Source: Adiantum capillus-veneris (lineage: Eukaryota > Streptophyta > Polypodiopsida > Polypodiales > Pteridaceae). Taken from it: a DNA stretch of 64,000 nucleotides. The notes under the pieces are model-generated. The model saw only the letters and a program-made list of their open reading frames with translations, ran no database searches and had not been told where the DNA came from. The DNA lies in assembly GCA_014529385.2 (NCBI GenBank), contig CM043971.1, forward strand, positions 56,979,709-57,043,708, written 5' to 3'. Within the stretch, counting starts at the first letter, position 1. Every line of letters starts with the position of its first letter. Shown here piece after piece: positions 1 through 10,875 of the stretch. The position numbers and the translations under genes were made by a program.

Positions 1-805
1 ATAAAGATTCTACAGTAACGTGCTTGAATGTGGTTCATGCCTTCAAGTGCAGATCCTTCTTGAGAGTTTTGTTTCTCAATCCCTCTATGCAAAGCGAAGT
101 TTCCTTCATCTTTCGTTCTCCTTTTTCATAAAAGCATAGATTTAAGAAACCGTGTTGTGCTTGATTCCTCTTATGGAGAACTCCTTGGCAAACTCTCTCA
201 AGAGCTGACCGATATTTAGGAAATCTTGGCTAGCAATGGTTGGAACCAAGTCAGCACCGTTCTTTCAAATGTCAAACCAACTCCTTTGTATTTTGTATGG
301 AAATCTACAACTTGTTCAACCCTTAATACTTTCTTAAGGAGGGAAACATGTGCATATGGATCTCTCGATCCGTTGTACTTCTTGAGTACACACTTTGCCA
401 CTTGAGAAGGTCTCATCCTTCACTTTTTTGCAACCACTCTCATCATTCTGGGCTCCCGTACTACAACATCTCTCACTTCATACCCACTGATAGGTGCTTC
501 TGACGGAGTTCAATCAGTCACTCTCTCCTCAAGTCTCAAGTCTTTACCATTGGTTCTAGTGTTGGGAACCCTTGTTCTGAAAATCATGTCTGGAGCATCA
601 CTACCTTGGTGTGTGGTCATTGGAACCCTTGCACCCAAGGACCCCATCAGTCTAGTTTCTGAAAAATGTGGTCAACTAAAAGACTCTTCCACTCTTGTTC
701 GTCAAAGGACTTGCTCTAGTGGTTTCTGGCCTCGTTTCAAAGACTTTTAGTCTATGAATGCTTGGGGTGACATAGTACTGGTGGAATGCCCTCCAAAGTA
801 CATAT
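1..805. other. No gene recognised
   Basis: No reading frame longer than about 66 codons is convincing on either strand, and I recognise no protein domain, RNA gene or terminal repeat. The stretch lies directly downstream, in the minus-strand sense, of the broken frame at 806-1576. It could be the 3' part of the same unidentified mobile element or gene. Confidence 0.4.
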
Positions 806-1576
806 TTACTTGAGCTCTTTATTATCCATCGTTGAGTACTTTTGAACATACTTATCCAACATGATTACGTGAGTATCTCTTTCCACTTCGCACGTGAGCA
901 CATATAAGAATTTGTGGTTTGTTAACTCTCTCACATTGGGTTCATCACATCTGTAATAGATCATTTTCTCTCCATTTTTGTACTTGTACAAACCCAAATG
1001 CATGTTGTCGGTTTTCACATGAGTATCCACATTCACTTGCCTAAACTTTGCACTAGAAATGTCCAGCTTTAACGGCTTTTCCTCAAGCTCGACATCAACT
1101 TTCTCCTTGATGTCTGTCAATCCCCACTTGTCCACAATAGAGGAATTATGCACATCTAAATACATGTTTCCTTCCTCATCAAAGTATCGATCCCCACCAT
1201 AATCTATGTGCTTTATGAGCTTGATCTCACTAGGTCGCTCTTCTATTTTCATGCAGTAACGATCCATACCATCTTTGTAGATTTTAGCACCCTGCTCATT
1301 TTCAAATTGGTACTACATGTGCAAAAGTTTCATGTTTGGTGTTGTTTGTGATGGTCCCGCTTCCATTTTGGTTTCCTCTTTGAAGCTCACTCTCTTAAAT
1401 CCCTCAGTCATATAGGTATAAGACCTCTCTGATGAGGTGTCAGAAAGACTTTCCTCTATAATGTGCTCCAAGGTTGACAAAGTTTCTTGATTGTCACTCC
1501 CTTCTGTTGAGACGTGAATTTCTCTGACAACATGATTTCTATTCTGATATAACTTGCCTGATTGCAAATACATCAA
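806..1576 (-). pseudogene. Unrecognised protein frame broken by one stop codon
   Basis: Two minus-strand open stretches (1576-1316 and 1312-806) lie in the same frame and are separated only by a TAG at 1313-1315. Together they would encode about 255 residues. The upstream half is acidic and Ser/Thr rich. The downstream half is a mixed globular-looking sequence with repeated Tyr/Asp/Gly positions (for example DYGGDRYFDEEGN). I do not recognise the family, and there is no zinc knuckle, protease or polymerase motif. Its position at the edge of a repeat-rich stretch makes a gag-like or accessory frame of a retroelement possible, but a decayed host exon is equally possible. That it is coding rests only on the length of the shared frame. 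Confidence 0.4.
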
Positions 1577-1860
1577 GAAAATTACACTTGCAAAATCCTG
1601 ACCTGTTACCTTTTATGATGCATCCAATCTTCCAATGGAAGGCAACTAGAGCTACAAACTTTGATTTCTACAAGTTGTACAAAAATCACTTGGTGGCAAT
1701 AAGTCTATAGCCTCTCTGTTAGTAAAAAATATGAACCAAGTAGAGTTTTATCGCACTTTTGACAAACAATCTTATTTTACTTGCAATTTGCACAATTTAA
1801 ATGCAAATTGAATTTTGAACAGACCACTATGCTTCGAAGGACTAGAGCTAGCTGTGGTAT
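1577..1860. other. No gene recognised
   Basis: This is AT-rich sequence between the broken frame and the tandem repeat. I see no coding potential, tRNA-like fold or recognised element end. Confidence 0.4.
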
Positions 1861-2790
1861 GAATTAGGGTTCAATCTATGATAGGGGGACATGGATCGTG
1901 ATCCATGTACCATTGTGTTAGATTGCACTGAAACTTGATACACTTGTTCTCCTCGGTCCCTTGATCCTTGATTTATGGTTTTTATGTGATTTGGATCACT
2001 TTGGGTTACCCAAAAGTCAAACCCTAAGACTGTTTGGCGGTTTTTGGACTTGGAGTACTTCTATCCTCTTTTTACACACTTCTTAAAGTTTTTGACTATT
2101 CTTCTTTTGGATAATTTGTTTGTATAGGTCTCTACTACTGGTCTATATGGTCTCTGTCAATAAAATAAAAAATGGAGATATGGATCACGATCCATGTTCT
2201 ATCATATCTGGACCCCAAATTTGGCTTGATGATTACCTTCAATATGAGTAGTCTACTCCACCACTTATTTTTGGATTTGGGAAACTTTTTGTTGATCAAA
2301 GTAAATTTTTTTGTTTGTCCTGCGATTTTTGACTAGCAACTGATTTTTTGAAAATTTGGTCAACTTTTTGGAGTTTTTTTGTATGGTGTCCTTTGCAAAA
2401 GTTGTCCCAATTGTTGTTAACTACTCACTACTCAAATCTCAACTCCAGATGGTCAAGAGGGACATGGATCATGATCCATGTTTGACCACATTTGAACATG
2501 AAATTTGGTCAACTATATGCTTGCACTCTGTAGATGTCAGATCTTCACTTATTTTTTAACTTGGATTTCAAAAAGTTGAAAATCCTCAAATTTTGATCAA
2601 TTTCCAACGTTTTTGTGTTTTTTGTGTCAATTTCTTGATTTAAGTGATTTTTTTGTGTCAATTTCTCACCAAAAGTGTATATTCAGTGACCTAGAACCAC
2701 ATTGGATCCAATGATATTAGTTTTTGCTCAAACAGTCACAAGGGGACAAGGAACACGATCCATGTTCCTACATCAAATTGCATAAAACTT
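1861..2790. repeat. Four diverged ~285-bp tandem units, each with a palindrome
   Basis: A near-perfect palindrome of the type CATGGATCRTGATCCATG occurs at 1890-1907, 2180-2195 and 2463-2480. A changed but still palindromic version (AGGAACA...TGTTCCT) lies at about 2749-2769. The spacing is roughly 283-290 bp. Sequence between the palindromes is also related: each unit has a stretch resembling CTTATTTTTGGATTTGG. This is an old tandem array whose palindrome has been kept or compensated. It is non-coding, and no function is known. Confidence 0.7.
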
Positions 2791-2821
2791 CTTAGATTGA
2801 CTATCTATGGCTTGGTTATCC

Positions 2822-3030
2822 CCTTTTGGCACTTATTTTTCGGTTTAGATTAGGTTTTGAGTTTTGACGATCAAATCTCTAGAATTTCAGAGTTTATGAT
2901 CTTTCCTAGCAAAATATGGTTATGCCCTTTTTGCACTTATTTTTGGGTTTAGATCAGGTTTTGAGTTTTAACATCAAAACTCCAAAATTTCAGAGTTTAT
3001 GGTCTTTCCTATCAAAATATGGTTTTAATT
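2822..3030. repeat. Two-unit tandem repeat of about 105 bp
   Basis: The segment starting near 2829 (CACTTATTTTTCGGTTTAG) is repeated near 2934 with few changes, through a shared end resembling CTATCAAAATATGGTT. It continues the satellite-like character of the preceding array. No coding potential is seen. Confidence 0.7.
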
Positions 3031-3371
3031 GTTTTTTTCTGAACTTTTCAGCTCAATTGGATGGTTGGTTACTAACATAATGTCAATACTCAGGGAAGCG
3101 ACTTGAATGGGGTATATAGAATCTTTGAGGAGGGTGTCAACCTCAAGAAGTGAACCTATGGAATGAAGCCATCTCTAGCCCTACCAAATCTGTAACATTT
3201 AATGGCCTAAAAACTTGTGTGTAACGGAAATAAGCATGAACATAGTGGGCATTTCATTAGAATAGATTTCTAATGAGAATTACAAGAGTGCTTGGGTGGA
3301 GAGAGCAACAAAAATCATAACACCTAGATAGACAGCATGAACAATACTTTCAAAAGAGAGAGAAATTAATC
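3031..3371. other. Spacer before the first 1-kb direct repeat
   Basis: Unique AT-rich sequence with no convincing gene. It ends exactly where homology with the second direct repeat begins. Confidence 0.4.
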
Positions 3372-4385
3372 TATTGACAACAGTTGAGGACCGGATTTGC
3401 ATGGAGCCGACCCCCCCCTCCAAAAGGCTTTGTATTATGGTTTCTCCCATCAAGAGAGACATTGTACAATACAATTCTTTGTGTTCCTTCAAGACTAGCT
3501 AGTGCAATGAAGATGAAAGCTTCATGCACTAAGCAAAACACTTAGCAAACACAAAATTAATTATCCCCATTCTCAGACCCAAGACCTCACACACCTTCGA
3601 AGATGGTGAGAGCTAGCAGGGTATGAGAGTAGATTGAGAGGAAGAAGGAGTATCTTACGAGAAAGATGTACATCTCCTCACATAATCACTCATATTACCA
3701 TAGCTTATCTTAGTAATTAGCATGGTAGAGGAGATGAGCATGCATTGAAGCTTGTCTCTTGGTTGGATTTGCATCAACATGCCAAGAGTGTGTCGATGTA
3801 GGCTTCTATGTCACAATGTTGGAGTAGGTGATGAGCTCTTCATTAAAGCTTGGGAAGAGATAGTCTTTTTCTTGCTTCTCACATAGACTGTGTGAGAGTG
3901 TGTGTGTGATAATGCCTTGCAAAAATCATCCCCCTCTCTCTCTTGGGCGAGCCCTCTTGATAATTGCTCTTGCTATCCTCCCATTGGACCTCCCCAGGGC
4001 TAGCCAATGACTATTAAGCAGCATAAGTGATAGCCTTCTGACATGTGTCCCCCTTTCCCCTTTTGTGAGAGCTTTAGGTAATTTAATAATTCAACTAAAC
4101 TCTCATTGGACCCCTTTGCCTCCTAGCCAATAGGAATCAGGCAAGCCATCGGGCTGCTGAATGCTCATTGGACTCCTTGGGAGACTGTCCAATAGTCTTC
4201 TAGAGGACTTAATTCTCATTGGTTCTTTTATTAAGTGTTTTTTAAATTAATTAAACTAGATTTACTCTAGCCTAATTCTCATTGGTCCACCTCCAAGGCC
4301 ATCCAATAGGAATTGGGTACACCTTGTGGGCATTTGGCCTAGGGAGCTGACATGTGTCCCTCATTCCCTTTGTGTAAAGGGAGCT
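3372..4385 (-). repeat. Direct ~1-kb repeat, copy 1 (probable LTR plus polypurine tract)
   Basis: This 1014-bp block is almost identical to 7186-8192 and in the same orientation, flanking a gypsy pol fragment, so an LTR origin is the simplest reading. Read on the minus strand, the right end has a purine-rich run (AAAGGGAATGAGGGA) followed by TGTCAGCTCCC, and the left end reads TGTTGTCA. This fits a polypurine tract, then an LTR running from TG to CA. The interior has an unusual cluster of ATTGG and CCAAT motifs at about 3983-4310. The opposing interpretation is a segmental duplication of another repeat. Confidence 0.6.
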
Positions 4386-4479
4386 AGAGATGGCTCTACT
4401 TGGTGTTTGGGAGACGTCGTCTCCGCAAACTTGATCTAAGCATGCATACTACTTCATTTTTAACATTTTGTACATTTGC

Positions 4480-6107
4480 TTACTCTTGGGAAGCATTGTA
4501 AGCATTGACAAGGTTTAGGTTATCCTTTAATTGTATGCCTTGCATCCATCTAGCATCTTCAAAAGGATAATTCTTAAACTTAATAAGATATCATTGGATA
4601 GTCTTACCGCCTCTTAATACCTTGTCTTCATGTCGAAGAATGGACTCGGGCTGCAGCACCTCCTCTTGGTCCTCGATCTCCGGTGGGTCTTCAATAGTTG
4701 GTTCTTGAGGTGGCTCTCCTTTGTAAGGCTTTAATAGGCTCACATGGAAAGCATTGTGTATGAGCCAATTATTGGGAAACTTGAGTTGATAGGCCATCTC
4801 ATTGATTGGCCTAAGAATCTGGAAGGGACCATAGTACCTTTTTGCTAGTTTAGCATAGTACTTTTGGTGGCCCGTAGGATTCTTGCCCGTCGTGTGCCTT
4901 AATCGAGCCTTGGGAAACTTTAATAAGACCCAATCATCTTCTTTAAAGGATTGGGCTCTTCTGTGCTTGTCAGCAGCAACATCCTTTTGCCTTTGCTGTG
5001 AGATAGAGATAGCATCCTTAATCTTTTGAAAAGATTCTTGTAGGTCTCGGCTATACTCATCTGCAGCGAAGATCTTCCCATGTACCTTAAGTAGCAAGGG
5101 ACTTTTTGATCTTCCCTCAATTACCTCGAAAGGTTCTTTTCCAGTGGAAGTATGTACAATGTTATTGTAAGCATACTCCACTAAGGGTAAATACTTCTCC
5201 CATTGGGATCTTTGATCTACTTCCGTTACATAGGCTTTTAGTAGATCGAGAATGGTTAGGTTAGATATTTCACTTTGGCCATCTGTTTGTGGATGATAGG
5301 AAGAGAAGTTTAGCCTTGTCCCTAAATTCTCAAAGAGACCCTTCCAGAAATTACTGGTCATTCTAGGATCTCTATCCGACACTATGGACATTGGCAAGCC
5401 ATGGTATTTGAAAATTTGTGAAATGAAGAGGGTTGCCATTTGATGGGATTTGATAGTCTTTTTGACAGGTATAAAATGAGCTTGTTTACTGAACCTGTCT
5501 ACTATCGTCCATATTCCCGTATTCCCATGGATAGACTTAGGCAATCCAAAGATAAAATCCATGGATATGCTCTCCCATGGTGAATTAGGGATTGGCAAGG
5601 GTTGAAGCAATCCAAGTTGCTTCCCTCTATCAAATTTTGTCTTTTGGCATACCACACATTTAGAAACATACTCTTGTATGTTCACTTTCATGGTAGGCCA
5701 ATAGAAATATGTTTCAATTCCCTTTAAGGTAGACTGAATCCCTCTATGCCCCGCATAAGGTGGAGCATGTGATTCATACATTACTTTCTCACGTAGTGAG
5801 TTAGTAACACATAGTCTATTGCCGTAGAGAAGATAACCATCTTGTAAAGTAAATGGTTCTTCTTTCTTCCCTAGTGAAAGGGCTGAAATCACATCTCTAA
5901 AATCGGGATCAATAGGATACTCATCTATCATTGAAGATAGATCATTGTGAGTTGCTATGGAAACCGCATTCACTCTCGGCCATCTTGAGAGTGCATCAAC
6001 TACTTGATTATGCTTGCTAGCAATGTGAGCAGTATGAAAATGAAATTGCGAAAGGAAATTTTCCCACCTCATTTGTTTGTCGGAGAGCTTGGTCTACGTC
6101 ATGAAGT
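4480..6107 (-). pseudogene. Ty3/gypsy chromovirus integrase with chromodomain remnant
   Basis: The frame carries the end of RNase H (ending near VVDALSRW), then a zinc-binding HHCC module (H...H...CVVCQ). The integrase core follows, with Asp in SISMDFIFG, Asp in IVSDRDPR and Glu in HPQTDGQSE. The C-terminal part has the usual FHVSLLKPY motif. After GGKTIQ the frame meets a TGA at 4591-4593 and then continues in frame for 36 codons (YLIKFKNYPFEDARWM...) to a TAA at 4480-4482. Those residues are the body of a chromodomain, which places the element among chromoviruses. The chromodomain is thought to direct integration to marked chromatin. The upstream end is cut by the MITE at 6108-6325. Confidence 0.88.
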
Positions 6108-6325
6108 CCCGGGGCGGTCACTTTTTAGAATGTGTATGATATCACGTGAGTTAACCGGAGAGGATTATTAAAAGACCAAAATGTATAAAAATGTATACAT
6201 ACAAAGGGGGGTGGGGGTTTTTTAAATAGGCTCATAGTGTAAGTATAGTATATATATTGGGGTATTATTAATTGCCTCTTGAACGCACCTGATATAGGGG
6301 TCTTTTGATAAGTGACTGCCTCGGG
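6108..6325. mobile_element. 218-bp MITE with 8-bp target duplication
   Basis: The insertion interrupts the RNase H region of the surrounding pol. It is bounded by terminal inverted repeats of about 16 bp: CCCGGGGCGGTCACTT at the left, and the reverse complement of the right end reads CCCGAGGCAGTCACTT (14 of 16 identical). The octamer CATGAAGT flanks it at 6100-6107 and 6326-6333. Removing the insert and one octamer restores the expected reading from LKYFM to TKLSDKQMRWE. The interior is AT-rich and has no coding capacity. An 8-bp duplication suggests the hAT superfamily, although the TIR start is not the classical hAT one. Confidence 0.9.
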
Positions 6326-7185
6326 CATGAAGTACTTAAGCCTTTGGTGACCCGTTTGCAGAATGAAAGGAGTCCCCAATAAATAGTGCTTCCATGAGTC
6401 TAAGGCATGTAGAACTGCAAGGAGTTCCTTTTCATATATGCCTAGAGCTTGCTCAACAAGGTCGAGCCTTCGACTCTCATAGCCTATGGCGTGCGCTTCT
6501 TGGAGCAAAGAAGCTCCAAGGCAATCACCACAAGCATCACATTGGACCTCAAATGGTTTTGAGAGATCCGGTAGTGTAAGCACAGGTTGAGAGATAAACT
6601 TTTCTTTAAGATTTTCGAAAGCATTTTTCTCCTTAGCAGACCATGTATACCTAACGCTTTTCTTTGTTAGGTCATGTAATGGTCCCGCAATTTGTGAGAA
6701 CTTTTCTATGAAGCATCTATAGTATGCACACATACCTATAAAGCTTCTTAGTTCATGAAGATTCCTTGGTTTAGGCCATCCTTTTATTACCTCTAACTTT
6801 AATGGATCCATTTGGATGCCATCTTGAGAGATAATGTGACCTAAATACTGAATCTCTTGCAAGAAAAATTCACTTTTCTTTCGATTAACATAAAGTTTAT
6901 TCTCTCTTAAAACTTCAAATATTACCTGGAGGTGTTGCTTGTGTTCGTCTAATGAATTAGAGTAGATGATAATATCATCAAAGAACACTCCAGTGAAGGT
7001 TCGATGAGGCCTGAACAGCTTCTCCATCAAGTGGTTGAATGTGGCTGGTGCATTGGTCAAGGCAAAAGGCATGACAATGTATTCGTAAAGACCAAATGTG
7101 GTGCGAAATGAGGTCTTTACAATGTCTTGATCAACTATCCTTATTTGATGATAGCCACTTTTTAGGTCAATCCTACTGAAGTAGG
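6326..7185 (-). pseudogene. Ty3/gypsy reverse transcriptase and RNase H fragment
   Basis: The open frame starts abruptly inside the reverse transcriptase at YFSRIDLKSGYHQIRI. It continues through the fingers and palm, with the catalytic FFDDIIIYS (normally Y/F-x-DD), the thumb, the connection region and the start of RNase H (CDACGDCLGASL, then KELLAVLHALDSWKHYL). It has no gag, protease or N-terminal half of the reverse transcriptase. Upstream of the first RT residue lies the second 1-kb repeat, joined directly at 7186. RT and integrase belong to one element interrupted by the MITE. The element is therefore dead through 5' truncation, the MITE and a chromodomain stop. Confidence 0.9.
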
Positions 7186-8191
7186 TATTGACAACAGTTG
7201 AGGACCGGATTTGCATGGAGCCGGTCCCCCCTCCAAAAGGCTTTGTGTTTCTCCCATCAAGAGAGACATTGTACAATACAATTCTTTGTGTTCCTTCAAG
7301 ACTACCTAGTGCAATGAAGATGAAAGATTCATGCCCTAAGCAAAACACTTAGCAAACACAACATTAATTATCCCCGTTCTCAGACCCAATACCTCACACA
7401 CCTTCGAAGATGGTGAGAGCTAGCAGGGTATGAGAGTATATTGAGAGGAAGAAGGAGTATCTTACTAGAAAGATGTACATCTCCTCACATAATCACTCAT
7501 ATTAGCATATCTTAGCTTAGTAATTAGCATGGTAGAGGATATGATCATGCATTGAAGCTTGGATCTTGGTTGGATTTGCATCCACATGCCAAGAGTGTGT
7601 CAATGTAGGCTTCTATCTCACAAGCTTGGAGTAGGTGATGAGCTCTTCATTAAAGCTTGGGAAGAGATAGTCTTTTTCTTGCTTCTCACATAGACTGTGT
7701 GAGAGTGTGTGTGTGATAATGCCTTGCAGAAATCAGCCCCCTCTCTCTCTTGGGCGAGCCCTCTTGATAATTGCTCTTGCTATCCTCCCATTGGACCTCC
7801 CCAGGGCTAGCCAATGACTATTAAGCAGCATAAGTGATAGCCTTCTGACATGTGTCCCCCTTTCCCCTTTTGTGAGAGCTTTAGGTAATTTAATAATTCA
7901 ACTAAACTCTCATTGGACCCCTTTGCCTCCTAGCCAATAGGAATCAGGCAAGCCATTGGGCTGCTGAATGCTCATTGGACTCCTTGGGAGACTGTCCAAT
8001 AGTCTTCTAGAGGACTTAATTCTCATTGGTTCTTTTATTAAGTGTTTTTTAAATTAATTAAAATAAATTTATTCTAGGCTAATTCGCATTGGTCCACCTC
8101 CAAGGCCATCCAATAGGAATTGGGTACACCTTGTGGGCATCTGGCCTAGGGAGCTGACATGTGTCCCTCATTCCCTTTGTGTAAAGGGAGC

Positions 8192-8192
<1 letters not shown>
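7186..8192 (-). repeat. Direct ~1-kb repeat, copy 2 (probable LTR)
   Basis: About 1007 bp, matching 3372-4385 from TATTGACAACAG to AAAGGGAGCT with scattered substitutions and small indels. It abuts the truncated reverse transcriptase with no primer-binding site, gag or protease between, so the element lost its 5' internal part or was rearranged. The right end passes directly into a (TG)n tract. Confidence 0.65.

Positions 8193-8228
<36 letters not shown>
8193..8228. repeat. (TG)n microsatellite
   Basis: Uninterrupted TG dinucleotides of about 36 bp at the outer end of the second 1-kb repeat. Related tracts recur inside the neighbouring LTRs near 10291-10330 and 32870-32900. Confidence 0.9.
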
Positions 8229-8229
<1 letters not shown>

Positions 8230-8407
8230 CTTTCTCTCTCATCCCCTACATGCTAGGCTCTCCCCCTCCTAGAAATCCATCTTTTTTGGCAGCATGGAAA
8301 ACCACCAAAAACACTTATAAGAGCCTAAGGTACAAATTAAAAAGAAAAAACCTATTGCTTGATACTAGAATAACTCCACGTTCACTATCTCACTAGAGAG
8401 TACAAAT

Positions 8408-10288
8408 GATGGTGCAACCAAAGTGTGTCAACCATAGCAAAGGACACAAGCATGGATGAATGGTCTAGCATGTGTAGGCATGGACAGTGAAGCAGGTATG
8501 CAATACAAGTTTGGTAAGGCACATCCTAAAGTGTATGGCTGAAGTGCTTGAAGTGTGGAGCATGTCGATCTTCACCTTGGTTGGTGTGCAATCTGAGGTT
8601 TTCCCAGCCTCGCCAAGGTTTGTACAAGAAATATGTGGCATATGAAGGCCATAGGATTTTGCCACATGTCAAACCAAGTCCGGATTGGCAAGATATGGCA
8701 GATGGAAGCTGTCGGCAGTTGCTAGCCAGGTTGTATCATATGTTTTTTTGTTGTTTTGTGACCTCGATTGGTGGGTCTGAGAATCTTAGAATGCGGAAAG
8801 GTCTGCAAGAATTGAAGTCCAGGACACGGGTTTTGGCGAATTGGTCACCGATTAACCGAGCACCAATTGGCAAGCAGAGGAAGTTGGGAAAAATGTTTTT
8901 GAAGGCTTAGTAAGACCATATTAGAGAGTTTGAAACTTTAGAGACAATTTGGGAATCACAAGTGTATTTGGACATATGGAAAAATCTCAAATTTTAAGTT
9001 CAAAGCCTTCCACAAGGTACTACTTGAAAAGTTCTTCCAAGCCACGCTCTCGAAACTTTGGCTAGGATTTGGCCATCTGGTCAAATCTTAAGCTCATTTT
9101 GAAAGTGGAAATTTGGAAATTCCTAAATTTTCTAATATGGTATTTAATGTTTTTTGGTGACAATTTTCAAGCCATGGGGGGCAAGGCCTCACACAACCCA
9201 CCACATGATTTGATGACATGTCAAACCAAGTTCGGATTGGCAAGATATGGCAAATGGAAGCCAGCGGCGGCAGTTGCCAACCAAGTTGTACCATATTTTT
9301 TTTTGTTGTTTTGTGACCTCGGTTGGTGGGTTTGAGAATCTCAGAATGTGGCAAGGTCTACAAGGATTGAAGTCTAGGACACGGGTTTTAAGTGGGTTTT
9401 TGCGGATTGGTCACTGATTCACTGAGCACAAACTGGCAAGCAAATAAAGTTGGGAAAAACGTTTTGAAGGCTTAATGATTTTTGGAGAGAATTTTCAAGC
9501 CATTGGGGGCAAGGCCTCACAATCCACCACCTAGAACTGGGCAATACCCCACATGTGCAGGAGCCAGCATGGAGGCAGAGGATGTATAGCAAAGCACCTG
9601 GACCTTTTGTGAGCATAAGTGAAGGAGGGAGCTCCCTTGTGAGCTTGTGATGTGGCTATTGAGAATGGGTGCTCTTGGCAGTGCATGGGCTAGTTTTGGC
9701 TAGCGATGGAGGCGCACCTGGGTGGCGGTGACTTTGGGCGAGATGATGATCTGGCAGGTCCGCCAAGGGCAGTTCTTGTGCCACATACTTTTGAGGAGCA
9801 ATGGGGAGACCACCGACGACATCCTCAGAGAGATGTTGTATGCGGTGGCTTGGGGCTCAAGATTACCAAAGATAGAAGGGATTGGTCATGCAAAGGCAAC
9901 ACCAAAAATAGACAAAGGTTGACAAAAATAGAACGAAGCTCACACGCCCATATAGGGTCCAATTTTTTGGTTCTTGGGATGATTTTTTTAAACAGCCTTG
10001 GAGCCAATGAGGGTTCCAACTGGGGAGTTTTTTGATCGTTCTCTCAACACAGAGAGCTGCATGAAGAAGAAGCCAAAGGTGGCCAGATTGAAATTTTTCC
10101 ATGCCCGTTGAGGTCGTGCCGACGAAGTTGGTGGTAGTAGGTCTTATGGTGTTTATAAGCGACGTTTTGATCGTAATTGGAGCAAACCATAGCCAAATTT
10201 TGTGTCGTTTCTTCCCCCTTTCCCTCCTTCTCATGTTTACTCTGCTCAAAGTGTTTGGTGTCGGTGTGTGTGAGCATGTATGCCCCCC

Positions 10289-10332
<44 letters not shown>

Positions 10333-10569
10333 GGAAACAGAGATATGTGTGCTATGGGAGATTACTAAAAACGGGAAATATTGTTGTGGTATGATGGTTA
10401 TTGATGGTGTGAAGCATGCATGTGCTGGTTTGCATGCAAAGGGTGATGTGCTTGGCGATATGTGCAGTTTTGATGGAGATTTCTAGTGGACGGGGGTGTT
10501 GTGAGTACCTTGGGCTATAGAGAGGCATTTGTGTTGTGTTTTCAAGTGTGTTCCCATTTTCCCTCTCCA
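8408..10569 (+). repeat. LTR 1 of non-autonomous tandem element (L0)
   Basis: The block starts TGATGGTG and ends at CTCTCCA just before TTTTGGTGCCCCCACTGG, which looks like a primer-binding-site region. It matches 31517-33131 over its length and 35157-35514 over its start. It is longer than LTR 2 (about 2.16 versus 1.6 kb), because a segment around 8670-8905 is repeated around 9215-9470 (both contain GGATTGGCAAGATATGGCA). It holds a (GT)n tract at about 10291-10330. No protein-coding frame is credible; the open stretches here are low-complexity. Confidence 0.7.
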
Positions 10570-10684
10570 TCTTTTGGTGCCCCCACTGGGGAGAATCTGA
10601 TTGTTCTTATTGGAATGTGAGGTTGTGGTTTTGGAGGTACTACATTGAAATTTTTGAAGAGCAAGTGTTGTGAAAGATGGCATG
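10570..10684 (+). mobile_element. L0 internal segment A, left part
   Basis: This is the sequence following LTR 1. It aligns with 33132-33245 after LTR 2, including GGTTGTGGTTTTGGAGGTAC and AAGATGGCATG. It is interrupted at 10685 by copia element L1 and resumes at 29695. The uninterrupted paralogue at 33245-33300 acts as the empty site. Confidence 0.75.
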
Positions 10685-10875
10685 TGAAGAGTGTGTGGTG
10701 CACGAATGCATGTGTGCGAGAAGGGGTGATGGAAAGAGTAGACTGCTATGTGGGTGGAGCAAGACTCAAATGAGCTACTCCTTATTCTTGGTATATGTAC
10801 AAGAATAAGGTGAGTAGTGGGTGGGCGCCCATAGCCTAGGTGACCGGTCAAGGCATAGACGCCTTGACCCCAACA
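10685..10875 (-). repeat. L1 3' LTR
   Basis: 191 bp, TG to CA. It is followed on the right by the polypurine tract at about 10875-10887. It shares GGTATATGTACAAGAATAAG and the GTGAGTAGTGGGTGGG segment with the other LTR. Confidence 0.75.

Noticed and set aside
216-750. Two ~66-codon frames at the left edge
   Set aside because: Length is in the range expected by chance, and no motif, splice or homology clue supports them.
10101-10486. Three overlapping plus-strand frames with CVCVCV stretches
   Set aside because: They cross a (TG)n tract inside an LTR in three frames at once, which is typical of a microsatellite and not a gene.
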